Positions 28,757-41,300 of a stretch of DNA of 64,000 bases are shown here, piece by piece. Numbering within the stretch: the first letter of the stretch is position 1; each line of letters begins with the position of its first letter. Position numbers and translations under genes: made by a program. This DNA is from Aradus depressus (taxonomy: Eukaryota; Arthropoda; Insecta; Hemiptera; Aradidae). A model generated the notes under the pieces. The model had not been told where the DNA came from. It ran no database searches and saw only the letters and a list, made by a program, of their open reading frames with translations. The stretch is taken from NCBI GenBank assembly GCA_963662175.1, contig OY759222.1:4322713-4386712 (forward strand). The letters run 5' to 3'.

Positions 28757-29196
28757 GATGTAAAAAATGTACACACATCAAGTCTATTAATATATTGTAA
28801 AATCAATTATTATTATTTGTATAAAGACAGCTGTTAGAAGTGAAGCAACTTAAATAGTGAATAAATATACAAAGATAGACTAGTCGCATTTTGTTTTTAA
28901 ATGAAATGTGAACAACCAATGAATGAAGAACGAATGACGACTTCAGCTGTTTTAAATATAGAATAATAGTCTAAGGAGAGATGTGGAGGTGGACAGTCTG
29001 GAGAGAGAAGTGTTTTTTAGGGTTAAGGTAGTGAACCATGTACTTTAGGTACTTTTATTTATTTATATGTTTATATGCCCAAAATAACATTGAATTAAAT
29101 AATGGCCACAATATTTAAAAGGAAGAGAGACTAAAGTTGATGTAGAAATTAGTTGGTAAGATTTTTGTTGTAAGTAAATTCATTTTTTATTTCATA
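28755..29196. other. AT-rich spacer
   Basis: Nothing recognised. Confidence 0.4.
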
Positions 29197-30457
29197 CTAG
29201 CTGACCCGACAGACGTCGTTCTGTCAAAAACTATTGGACTGGATTTTTTTTTTTTTCCACTTGGAACCACAGCTAGTTCCTACTTAAGAACGCCGGGCAC
29301 CTTAGATAGTATGCGCCTTGCAACTCCGTGCAACCAGCTATTAAGTTCTTAGGAACGTTGGGCACCGCAGCTAGTATGTGCCTTGCAACAGCGGATGCCC
29401 TAGGTATTTTGTGCTTAAGAACGCTAGTGAGAGCTATTATTTACGGTGCAAAGGTGGACCTCATAGGTAATACATGCTTAAGAAACCCACCGTATTAAAA
29501 TTAGGGCTATATCCCATCTTTAAGCAAGCTCCATCTGAGATTCATTCAGCATTAATGCACCCCCGCCCCTCCCGTCCAAAAGGGTCACAGCCAATTTTTA
29601 AATATTGCTTTTGAAACTACTATTTAGGTATATGCTTGCCCCCCCCCCCCCCCCCCCCATACCCCCCTCCCGTTGATTTGAGACGTCACCTTTTTTTGGT
29701 TTTTGTCTTTTTAGAATACTACATGTGAAATTCCATGACAATCCGACCATTCGTTATTGAGCTACAACTATTTTATGCTAAGGCCTACCCCCAAAACCCC
29801 CCTCCCTTTCAAAATGATGTCACACACCCTATTTTTCAATTCGGGCTTTAAGAATACTACATGTGAAATTCCATGACAATCCGATCATCTCTTAATGACT
29901 TCTCAGTATCTTTATATTTACGCCTACCCCCACAACCCCTCTCCCTTTTGTGACGTCACACACTTTATTTTTCAATTTGGCTTTCAAGAATTCGACATGT
30001 GATATTCCATGACATTCCGTCATCCGTTAAAGACCTATCACCCACTAAAAAAACTGATAACACGCAATAAAAACTGGATAAAACGTAAGTAAATGACAAA
30101 GATGACAACCAAAGATAAATCGAGGAACTTGCCAGAAGCGAAGCTTTAAAAACAACCAAGAAAATAACATGCACTAAAAACTGAATAAACGAAACGGTAA
30201 GTAAATGATTTTAGGGTATCTGAGATCGATTCACTTGATCGATTCATTGTTCACATCGATCATTACGAACCCCAAACATCTATTCTTCGATTAATCTATC
30301 TCAGATCGCCATCCCTAGAATTAACAGCTAAGAACTCTTCATAAGAACCTTCCTCGGACTTCAACGAATATTTGAAAAAAAAAAATTAGCCGAATTGGTT
30401 CAGCCGTTCTCGAGTTTTGCGCTTAGCAAAATTAGCCAGTCATTTTTATTATATAGA
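29197..30457 (-). mobile_element. Complete non-autonomous Helitron
   Basis: On the minus strand it starts A|TCTATATAATAAAA and ends with the hairpin GACAGA-ACGACG-TCTGTC, then GGGTCAGCTAG|T. TC start, CTAG end, subterminal hairpin and A/T insertion site are diagnostic. The interior has diverged ~140-bp tandem units with C-tracts. No Rep/helicase coding. Confidence 0.88.
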
Positions 30458-31327
30458 TTGATATTTTGATTTTATTTATAATGTAGGTTTAAGTAAATAA
30501 ACCCCATATTTGTTTATTTATTCTTCTATGATATTCATTTCCCTGTGAACCCAGTAAGATACATAATTTATATCTTTGAATTAGATTGAACATTTTTTCT
30601 GCAAATTTAGGGAAACAATATGGCATCTCATTATTATATTTAGAAGAAATCCAAATGAAATAATTATTAATTGATTTTTTTTAAATACGTGCACTTTCTT
30701 CAAAATTGCAAGTCTTGATGAACTATCGATATTTTTTTAAGACCCTCTTCGGAAATTACTGTAGAAATCAAAATTTAGTAGAAGACCAGCCAATATTTCA
30801 ACAAAAAATATCGGAGGAGTCTGTCAGACTCACGTGGCGCGTTAAGGGTTAAATTTAAATAATTCTAAAATAAATGCCTGAAAATAAAGTAAATGAACTA
30901 TTTCTAAAATTTAAAGCAATTTATGTATCAACTCTAAATTTTATACGTGGATCCAGAATTCTCTAACGACAACACAGGTTTTTCAGCCAGATCGACCAAA
31001 GAAAAGGGGGGAGAATGGAAAGAGGCTTGATATAAAATCTCTAATAACCAGATAAATGTCATGGATATTTGTTATCTGAAAGGGATTAGCAAAGGAGAAA
31101 ATTTGAAGTGTGTCTGGTCGTTTAAACAATTCCCATTTTTTCGAGTCCTATTAATTTCTAGCTGTTCTAGAGAATCTAATGGTCTACCTTTTTCACATAA
31201 GTGGAGGTATTTTCTACAGGAAATGTGAATATTTATATAATTATTTATTTATTATTAATTTTGTTTATTTAATTATTATTTATAATAATTTTAATTATCA
31301 CAATATTTATGATATCTTATATATATA
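30458..31327. other. AT-rich spacer
   Basis: No gene, exon or transposon terminus recognised. Confidence 0.4.
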
Positions 31328-31633
31328 CAGCCAGTAACAAAAATGTTCGGACGGTTTGATTTTTCAATAAAAAATTATAATAATTAAATGCAAAAGTAAT
31401 AAAAAAAAATTTAAAAAAATAATTAAAGCCATTTTTCAATCAAGAATAAGAATTCAAAAGTGGGTTAGGATAAAGGAAAAACAGCTTTGATTAGAACAAA
31501 TAAATATTTTAATTTAATAAATTTTATAACAAGTAATGTACGTAACAAAAATTTTCGGACAAAAATGTAAACAACTATAAATAAATTCAATGTTTTTTTT
31601 ACGATTTCACAAATTCAAAAACCATAATGTTAA

Positions 31634-33156
31634 TTAATATTTGGTTGGGTACCCTTTTTGTGTAATAACATCTTTCATTCGATTCGGCATTGATGATGAA
31701 ACTAATTTTTTGGTGAAATTTGGAGATATTTTACCCCACTCTTCTAATAACTTTTGTTTCAATTCGTTTTTTGAAGCAATGGGTGTTAATCGAATTTTCC
31801 TGTCGAGCTCACCCCATACGTGTCCAATTGGGTTGAGATCGGGCGATTGGGGGGGGTTTCATAACTTTAGGGCAGTTATACAAAAGCCAAGTACGTACCA
31901 ATTCACAGGTGTGTTTCGGATCGTTGTCTTGGTAAAAATGAAAAGTCCGTGAAATCCCAAGTTTTTCAGCACTCTTTTTCAAATTGCTCCCTTTCCAGTC
32001 ATGGTGGTTTCAATGAAAACCAGTTCACCAATTCCACTAGACGCCATACACCCCCACACCATCACTGAACCACCCCCATGTTTTACTATTGGTTTTAAAT
32101 TTTTTGGATTCAGCTCCTCATTACGCCTTCTCCAAATTTTGTCGCGACTGTCGGGACTAAATATATTAAACTTACATTCAAAAGTATTTGCTTGCAATAG
32201 AACAAACCGCAATAATAAAATATTCTTGTATCTTGTAACTCTTCACAACATAAAAAGAAATCTCAGGTCATGTAATGTCAGAAAACTAGATTTTTGTGAT
32301 ATGACGTTGGAAGAGAGCGACAGCAGCGCTGACCCTCGGCAGAAACCGTCCCTTCCCCCTACTCTATCCCCTCCACCTTCCCTCTAAAGAAACTAAGTAC
32401 CCATTTTTTCTAATTTAAACGTTTTTTCTCCGATATTTCGACAAATAAATGTTTCCAGATCATGTCCGTTTACTTCCATGTAATATATGTATACATATAC
32501 TATTACTTTACTTTTGTTTACTTCCCTATACATATAATATATGTATACATAATAATATGTACTAAAAATTTTGTAATCGTGTAAACATCAGAGATCAATT
32601 GCATGCGTGTGTTTATGTGAGAGCTCAAACGCTTTGACCTGACATCGTACAGGCTCGGGACCATCGCTTAACATCCCATCCGAAGGACGGAGTGCTTAAG
32701 TTTATTTTACCTCGCAGATGAATGACATTACTCCAAAAAATTTCTGAATGATTCTGGAACTCTTTTGCGAAGCTCGATCTTTTTTTTATATTTTTTTCAC
32801 TCACAAACGGTTTTTGGTACTCTCCCATTATATCCTGCTTCTTTTAGAATTCTTCGAACATTTTGTGGGTGAACTTTCTTTCCCGTTTCTCTGTTTCCGG
32901 CGACGATCTGAGGTGCACTCCTCGAGGGCTTGTTTTTAATATTCCGGACAACGCTACGCCTGTCTCGCTCGTTCAATACTCTTGGACGGCCAGAGGAAGA
33001 TTTCAAATCTATCCGATCCTCGTGCTTATACCTTCGAATTACATCGGCTACGGTGCTTTTACTCCGGCCTACCAAACCACCGATTTTGCGGACACTTAAT
33101 CCTTTTTCATAATTAAAAATTATTGTCTGTTGAACTTCAAAAGATGTTCGACCCAT
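31634..33156 (-). pseudogene. Tc1-like transposase, interrupted and frameshifted
   Basis: The N-terminus from 33156 has GRTSFEVQQTIIFNYEKG and GLSVRKIGGLVGRSKSTV (paired-like HTH), then GRPRVLNERD. A frameshift leads to SEKNIKKRSSFAKEF ending near 32718, where a SINE piece intrudes. The middle resumes at 32212 with FSPDSRDKIWRRR and VKHGGGSVMVWGCMASSG. After another shift come QDNDPKHT and PPQSPDLNPIGHVWGELDRK, and the C-terminus GYPTKY. The usual catalytic E of 'NPIE' is G here, so the element is dead on several counts. Confidence 0.85.
32639..32720 (-). mobile_element. SINE family A fragment inside the Tc1 transposase
   Basis: 'ctgacatcgtacaggctcgg', 'gaccatcgcttaac' and 'tccgaaggacgg' match the middle of the SINE. 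The DNA from 32216 to 32638 is foreign to the transposase as well and is unidentified. Confidence 0.8.
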
Positions 33157-33367
33157 CTTGACAGCAGGAAATACAAATAACTACTGAATGCAGTAATAGA
33201 AGTATATAAACACACTTCATTTGTTCGGTATTAGCGGTTGGTTGAGAAGGGATTAAAGATCATGATCAGAGTCGCATTTGTTTACAAAACAAACTATGTT
33301 ATGACGCACATTATTATCATAGATATTGATGATGGGAGCGTTCGTAATTGCTATTTTTTGAGAAGGC

Positions 33368-33975
33368 CAAAAATAAATGGGAGGAGTGATGCTGTAATAA
33401 TATATTATACAAGATTTGGGAATCTCCTAACATAACCAAAAAATAAAATAAATGGGAGAAGTGATGCTGTAATAATATATTATACAAGATTTGGGAATCT
33501 CCTAACATAACCAAAAAATAAAATAAATGAGAGAAGTGATGCTGTAATAATATATTATACAAGATTTGGGAATCTCCTAACATAACCAAAAAATAAAATA
33601 AATGAGAGAAGTGATGCTGTAATAATATATTATACAAGATTTGGGAATCTCCTAACATAACCAAAAAATAAAATAAATGAGAGAAGTGATGCTGTAATAA
33701 TATATTATACAAGATTTGGGAATCTCCTAACATAACCCAAAAATAAAATAAATGGGAGAAGTGATGCTGTAATAATATATTATACAAGATTTGGGAATCT
33801 CCTAACATAACCCAAAAATAAAATAAATGGGAGAAGTGATGCTGTAATAATATATTATACAAGATTTGGGAATCTCCTAACATAACCAAAAAATAAAATA
33901 AATGAGAGAAGTGATGCTGTAATAATATATTATACAAGATTTGGGAATCTCCTAACATAACCCAAAAATAAAATA
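33368..33975 (+). repeat. 75-bp minisatellite, about 8 copies
   Basis: The unit 'agtgatgctgtaataatata' … 'ttgggaatctcctaacataa' repeats with a 75-bp period and very few changes (C/A and G/A variants). The period is a multiple of three, which by itself keeps one minus-strand frame open; it is not evidence of coding. Confidence 0.95.
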
Positions 33976-34090
33976 AAATATTATAATTGTAGCTTGTTTT
34001 TAATTTAATAATTAATTGTATTATTATTATAGTTTTGTAATTAACATTTAATATATGAATGTTCTTATTGATATCCTTTTCTGTTCATAG

Positions 34091-34180
34091 AATAGTAGCT
34101 GGGAATTACTGAAGATGTCGTCTTGTTCCGTCAGTGCAGCCCTTCCTGTTCTTCCCAACAAGTCAGCCAGGATGGATTAG
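34091..34180 (+). CDS. Possible terminal coding exon
   Basis: CTGTTCATAG| precedes 30 codons in phase 0 ending with TAG: NSSWELLKMSSCSVSAALPV then LPNKSARMD. It is GC-richer than its surroundings. No upstream exon is identified in the window, and the protein is not recognised. Confidence 0.3.
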   Translation, partial: NSSWELLKMSSCSVSAALPVLPNKSARMD

Positions 34181-35299
34181 CACCCTGAATGACCTTGAAA
34201 ATGTATTTTTTGTTGTGTTTAGTAAGTTAATGAATACACTTCCTGAAAGAAATATTTGTAAATTGTTCATTATGTGTTTATTAGCCTTTCCTTTTTCTTC
34301 AACACTTCATATAAATATAATGAATATATATCTAATATAATTATAAAACCTTGTTAATACAATGTTAGTCAAATATAAAATTTCGCTATTAGAAAAAAAA
34401 AAAATCTTACTTTTTCCATTGCAGAATTATCATAAGTTAATCGTTAATAAATAAAGAAAATTGAGAATGGATTTGAATTTTGCCAGGTTCCCACCATAGC
34501 AACGATTATAGCCTGAAGTAGGGATGGGCGGTGGAGAACTATCGATTGTGTCGATAATTCAATAAGTTGACGCTTTTCATGCAAAATACTTTCCAATTCC
34601 TAGATCAGCTACAGTCAAAGTAATACATTAGAGAGTAAGTCTCAAAAGTAAATGGTAATAATTATGTGAAGCTCATGGAAAACAACTGTTGCAGCCTTTT
34701 TTTTTTATTTCTGCTTGGCGTTATCTGTTGATTTTTGTTAACTAAATTAGTTTAAACAGAAAATATATATATAAATATGTAGGTAAGAGAAAATGTGAGT
34801 CACCTGTGCTATGGTCTAAATTAGTGTAGAGTTGGACCGTTAGTGGGGGTACCAAGAGTCTGTTCACAATGATGAAGTCAACGAAATCAGAATAATTTCA
34901 AAAATAATTTTAGAAATATTTCTGAAAGTAACATTAAAATTTTAGGAGTATAGAAGAAAAGGGGGGTATTAGGATTAATTTAGGGAATTTTAAGGTACAA
35001 TTTAATGGAGATCAAAAATGTTTCGTATCAATGTACCGTATTAAATTTTTAATCGCTAACGTGTCTACAGATTTGAGATAGGCACCAATGTGACAAGTTA
35101 ATCTCTCAACGAATGTAAAAAAAGTGAAAAAGAAAATATTTTGAAATAATGTTTAATTTGTACCGCGTGGCAACGATTTATAAAATATTTTTTTATTATT
35201 GGTATTTTTTATGAGAAATAAAGAAAAATATACCTATATGTATGGACATTGCAGGAGTTTCTTATAACAACCACTCTTACAGATCTCTCCCTCCCACTC
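34181..35299. other. AT-rich spacer left of the satellite
   Basis: No gene or transposon end recognised. Confidence 0.4.
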
Positions 35300-35328
35300 T
35301 CAAAATCATTTCATACTGGCATTACTGA
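35300..35328 (-). repeat. Inverted partial satellite monomer at the left array edge
   Basis: CTCAAAATCATTTCATACTGGCATTACTG here is, with one change, the reverse complement of the monomer section CAGTAATGCCAGTATGAAAT + GATATTGAG. (Pieces: CTCAAAATCATTTCATACTG at 35300, GCATTACTG after it.). Confidence 0.8.
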
Positions 35329-35329
35329 G

Positions 35330-38300
35330 TATAAGAAAGTCACTCTCAGAATTACTCTCTACAATGTATCAAAAAAATACCGCAGACCATCTTGTAACCA
35401 GTAATGCCAGTATGAAATGATACTGAGAAGGAGAGGGGAGAAAAAGTGATCAGTAAGTTGGTATAAGAAAGTCACTCTCAGAATTCCTCTCTACAATGTA
35501 TCAAAAAAATACCGCAGACCATCTTGTAACCAGTAATGCCAGTATGAAATGATATTGAGAAGGGGAGGGGAGAGAGAAGTGATCAATAAGTTGGTATAAA
35601 AAAGTCACTCTCAGAATAACTCTCTACAATGTAACAAAAAAATACCGCAGGCCATCTTGTAACCAGTAATGCCAGTATGAAATGATATTGAGAAGGGGAG
35701 GGGAGAGGGAAGTGATCAGTAAGTTGGTATAAGAAAGTCACTCTCAGAATTACTCTCTACAGTGTATCAAAAAAATACCGCAGACCATCTTGTAACCAGT
35801 AATGCCAGTATGAAATGATATTGAGAAGGGGAGGGGAGAGGGAAGTGATCAGTAAGTTGGTATAAGAAAGTCACTCTCAGAATTACTCTCTACAATGTAT
35901 CAAAAAAATACCGCAGACCATCTTGTAACCAGTAATGCCAGTATGAATTGATATTGAGAAGGGGAGGGGAGAGGGAAGTGATCAGTAAGTTGGTATAAGA
36001 AAGTCACTCTCAGAATTACTCTCTACAATGTATCAATAAAATACCGCAGACCATCTTGTAACCAGTAATGCCAGTATGAAATGATATTGAGAAGGGGAGG
36101 GGAGAGAGAAGTGATCAATAAGTTGGTATAAGAAAGTCACTCTCAGAATTACTCTCTACAATGTATCAAAAAAATACCGCAGACCATCTTGTAACCAGTA
36201 ATGCCAGTATGAAATGATATTGAGAAGGGGAGGGGAGAGGGAAGTGATCAGTAAGTTGGTATAAGAAAGTCACTCTCAGAATTACTCTCTACAATGTATC
36301 AATAAAATACCGCAGACCATCTTGTAACCAGTAATGCCAGTATGAAATGATATTGAGAAGGGGAGGGGAGAGAGAAGTGATCAATAAGTTGGTATAAGAA
36401 AGTCACTCTCAGAATTACTCTCTACAATGTATCAAAAAAATACCGCAGACCATCTTGTAACCAGTAATGCCAGTATGAAATGATATTGAGAAGGGGAGGG
36501 GAGAGGGAAGTGATCAGTAAGTTGGTATAAGAAAGTCACTTTCAGAATTACTCTCTACAATGTATCAAAAAAATACCGCAGACCATCTTGTAACCAGTAA
36601 TGCCAGTATGAAATGATATTGAGAAGGGGAGGGGAGAGGGAAGTGATCAGTAAGTTGGTATAAGAAAGTCACTCTCAGAATTACTCTCTACAATGTATCA
36701 AAAAAATACCGCAGACCATCTTGTAACCAGTAATGCCAGTATGAATTGATATTGAGAAGGGGAGGGGAGAGGGAAGTGATCAGTAAGTTGGTATAAGAAA
36801 GTCACTCTGAGAATTACTCTCTACAATGTATCAATAAAATACCGCAGACCATCTTGTAACCAGTAATGCCAGTATGAAATGATATTGAGAAGGGGAGGGG
36901 AGAGGGAAGTGATCAGTAAGTTGGTATAAGAAAGTCACTCTCAGAATTACTCTGTACAATGTATCAAAAAAATACCGCAGACCATCTTGTAACCAGTAAT
37001 GCCAGTATGAAATGATATTGAGAAGGGGAGGGGAGAGGGAAGTGATCAGTAAGTTGGTATAAGAAAGTCACTTTCAGAATTACTCTCTACAATGTATCAA
37101 AAAAATACCGCAGACCATCTTGTAACCAGTAATGCCAGTATGAAATGATATTGAGAAGGGGAGGGGAGAGGGAAGTGATCAGTAAGTTGGTATAAGAAAG
37201 TCACTCTCAGAATTACTCTCTACAATGTATCAAAAAAATACCGCAGACCATCTTGTAACCAGTAATGCCAGTATGAATTGATATTGAGAAGGGGAGGGGA
37301 GAGGGAAGTGATCAGTAAGTTGGTATAAGAAAGTCACTCTGAGAATTACTCTCTACAATGTATCAATAAAATACCGCAGACCATCTTGTAACCAGTAATG
37401 CCAGTATGAAATGATATTGAGAAGGGGAGGGGAGAGGGAAGTGATCAGTAAGTTGGTATAAGAAAGTCACTCTCAGAATTACTCTGTACAATGTATCAAA
37501 AAAATACCGCGGACCATCTTGTAACCAGTAATGCCAGTATGAAATGATATTGAGAAGGAGAGGGGAGAGGGAAGTGATCAGTAAGTTGGTATAAGAAAGT
37601 CACTCTCAGAATTACTCTGTACAATGTATCAAAAAAAATCGCAGACCATCTTGTAACCAGTAATGCCAGTATGAAATGATATTGAGAAGGGGAGGGGAGA
37701 GGGAAGTGATCAGTAATTTGGTATAAGAAAGTCACTCTCAGAATTACTCTGTACAATGTATCAAAAAAATACCGCAGACCATCTTGTAACCAGTAATGCC
37801 AGTATGAAATGATATTGAGAAGGAGAGGGGAGAGGGAAGTGATCAGTAAGTTGGTATAAGAAAGTCACTCTCAGAATTACTCTGTACAATGTATCAAAAA
37901 AATACCGCAGACCATCTTGTAACCAGTAATGCCAGTATGAAATGATATTGAGAAGGGGAGGGGAGAGGGAAGTGATCAGTAAGTTGGTATAAGAAAGTCA
38001 CTCTCAGATATACTCTCTACAATGTATCAAAAAAATACCGCAGACCATCTTGTAACCAGTAATGCCAGTATGAAATGATATTGAGAAGGGGAGGGGAGAA
38101 GGAAGAGATCAGTAAGTTTGTATAAGAAAGTCACTCTCAGAATTACTCTGTACAATGTATCAAAAAAATACCGCAGACCATCTTGTAACCAGTAATGCCA
38201 GTATGAAATGATATTGAGAAGGGGAGGGGAGAGGGAAGTGATCAGTAAGTTGGTATAAGAAAGTCACTCTCAGAATTACTCTCTACAATGTAACAAAAAT

Positions 38301-41300
38301 ATACCGCAGACCATCTTGTAACCAGTAATGCCAGTATGAAATGACATTGAGAAGGAGAGGGGAGAAAAAGTGATCAGTAAGTTGGTATAAGAAAGTCACT
38401 CTCAGAATTATTCTCTACAATGTATCAAAAAAATACCGCAGACCATCTTGTAACCAGTAATGCCAGTATGAAATGATATTGAGAAGGGGAGGGGAGAGAG
38501 AAGTGATCAATAAGTTGGTATAAGAAAGTCACTCTCAGAATTACTCTCTACAATGTATCAAAAAAATACCGCAGACCATCTTGTAACCAGTAATGCCAGT
38601 ATGAAATGATATTGAGAAGGGGAGGGGAGAGGGAAGTGATCAGTAAGTTGGTATAAGAAAGTCACTCTCAGAATTACTCTCTACAATGTATCAAAAAAAT
38701 ACCGCAGACCATCTTGTAACCAGTAATGCCAGTATGAAATGATATTGAGAAGGGGAGGGGAGAGGGAAGTGATCAGTAAGTTGGTATAAGAAAGTCACTC
38801 TCAGAATTACTCTGTACAATGTATCAAAAAAATACCGCAGACCATCTTGTAACCAGTAATGCCAGTATGAAATGATATTGAGAAGGAGAGGGGAGAGGGA
38901 AGTGATCAGTAAGTTGGTATAAGAAAGTCACTCTCAGAATTACTCTGTACAATGTATCAAAAAAATACCGCAGACCATCTTGTAACCAGTAATGCCAGTA
39001 TGAAATGATATTGAGAAGGGGAGGGGAGAGGGAAGTGATCAGTAAGTTGGTATAAGAAAGTCACTCTCAGAATTACTCTCTACAATGTATCAAAAAAATA
39101 CCGCAAACCATCTTGTAACCAGTAATGCCAGTATGAAATGATATTGAGAAGGGGAGGGGAGAGGGAAGTGATCAGTAAGTTGGTATAAGAAAGTCACTCT
39201 CAGAATTACTCTCTACAATGTATCAAAAAAATACCGCAGACCATCTTGTAACCAGTAATGCCAGTATGAAATGATATTGAGAAGGGGAGGGGAGAGGGAA
39301 GTGATCAGTAAGTTGGTATAAGAAAGTCACTCTCAGAATTACTCTCTACAATGTATCAAAAAAATACCGCAGACCATCTTGTAACCAGTAATGCCAGTAT
39401 GAAATGATATTGAGAAGGGGAGGGGAGAGGGAAGTGATCAGTAAGTTGGTATAAGAAAGTCACTCTCAGAATTACTCTGTACAATGTATCAAAAAAATAC
39501 CGCAGACCATCTTGTAACCAGTAATGCCAGTATGAAATGATATTGAGAAGGAGAGGGGAGAGGGAAGTGATCAGTAAGTTGGTATAAGAAAGTCACTCTC
39601 AGAATTACTCTCTACAATGTATCAAAAAAATACCGCAGACCATCTTGTAACCAGTAATGCCAGTATGAAATGATATTGAGAAGGGGAGGGGAGAGGGAAG
39701 TGATCAGTAAGTTGGTATAAGAAAGTCACTCTCAGAATTACTCTCTACAATGTATCAAAAAAATACCGCAGACCATCTTGTAACCAGTAATGCCAGTATG
39801 AAATGATATTGAGAAGGGGAGGGGAGAGGGAAGTGATCAGTAAGTTGGTATAAGAAAGTCACTCTCAGAATAACTCTCTACAATGTAACAAAAAAATACC
39901 GCAGACCATCTTGTAACCAGTAATGCCAGTATGAAATGACATTGAGAAGGAGAGGGGAGAGGGAAGTGATCAGTAAGTTGGTATAAGAAAGTCACTCTCA
40001 GAATTACTCTCTACAATGTATCAATAAAATACCGCAGACCATCTTGTAACCAGTAATGCCAGTATGAAATGATATTGAGAAGGGGAGGAGAGAGGGAAGT
40101 GATCAGTAAGTTGGTATAAGAAAGTCACTCTCAGAATTACTCTCTACAATGTATCAAAAAAATACCGCAGACCATCTTGTAACCAGTAATGCCAGTATGA
40201 AATTATATTGAGAAGGGGAGGGGAGAGGGAAGTGATCAGTAAGTTGGTATAAGAAAGTCACTCTCAGAATTACTCTCTACAATGTATCAAAAAAATACCG
40301 CAGACCATCTTGTAACCAGTAATGCCAGTATGAAATGATATTGAGAAGGGGAGGGGAGAAGGAAGTGATCAGTAAGTTGGTATAAGAAAGTCACTCTCAG
40401 AATTACTCTGTACAATGTATCAAAAAAATACCGCAGACCATCTTGTAACCAGTAATGCCAGTATGAAATGATATTGAGAAGGGGAGGGGAGAGGGAAGTG
40501 ATCAGTAAGTTGGTATAAGAAAGTCACTCTCAGATATACTCTCTACAATGTATCAAAAAAATACCGCAGACCATCTTGTAACCAGTAATGCCAGTATGAA
40601 ATGATATTGAGAAGGGGAGGGGAGAAGGAAGAGATCAGTAAGTTTGTATAAGAAAGTCACTCTCAGAATTACTCTGTACAATGTATCAAAAAAATACCGC
40701 AGACCATCTTGTAACCAGTAATGCCAGTATGAAATGATATTGAGGAGGGGAGGGGAGAGGGAAGTGATCAGTAAGTTGGTATAAGAAAGTCACTCTCAGA
40801 ATTACTCTCTACAATGTAACAAAAAAATACCGCAGACCATCTTGTAACCAGTAATGCCAGTATGAAATGACATTGAGAAGGAGAGGGGAGAAAAAGTGAT
40901 CAGTAAGTTGGTATAAGAAAGTCACTCTCAGAATTATTCTCTACAATGTATCAAAAAAATACCGCAGACCATCTTGTAACCAGTAATGCCAGTATGAAAT
41001 GATATTGAGAAGGGGAGGGGAGAGAGAAGTGATCAATAAGTTGGTATAAGAAAGTCACTCTCAGAATTACTCTCTACAATGTATCAAAAAAATACCGCAG
41101 ACCATCTTGTAACCAGTAATGCCAGTATGAAATGATATTGAGAAGGGGAGGGGAGAGGGAAGTGATCAGTAAGTTGGTATAAGAAAGTCACTCTCAGAAT
41201 TACTCTCTACAATGTATCAAAAAAATACCGCAGACCATCTTGTAACCAGTAATGCCAGTATGAAATGATATTGAGAAGGGGAGGGGAGAGGGAAGTGATC

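Larger units (their letters stand above)
31328..33165 (-). mobile_element. Tc1-like transposon, damaged, right end unclear
   Basis: TA|CAGCCAGTAACAAAAATGTT at 31328 is a Tc1-type end, and a second 'cgtaacaaaaattttcggac' about 210 bp inside suggests the IR/DR arrangement. The transposase remnant follows on the minus strand. I do not find a matching right terminus after 33156. Confidence 0.75.

Noticed and set aside
33317..33958. 213-codon minus-strand open frame
   Set aside because: Produced by the 75-bp minisatellite; no start context or composition of a real protein.
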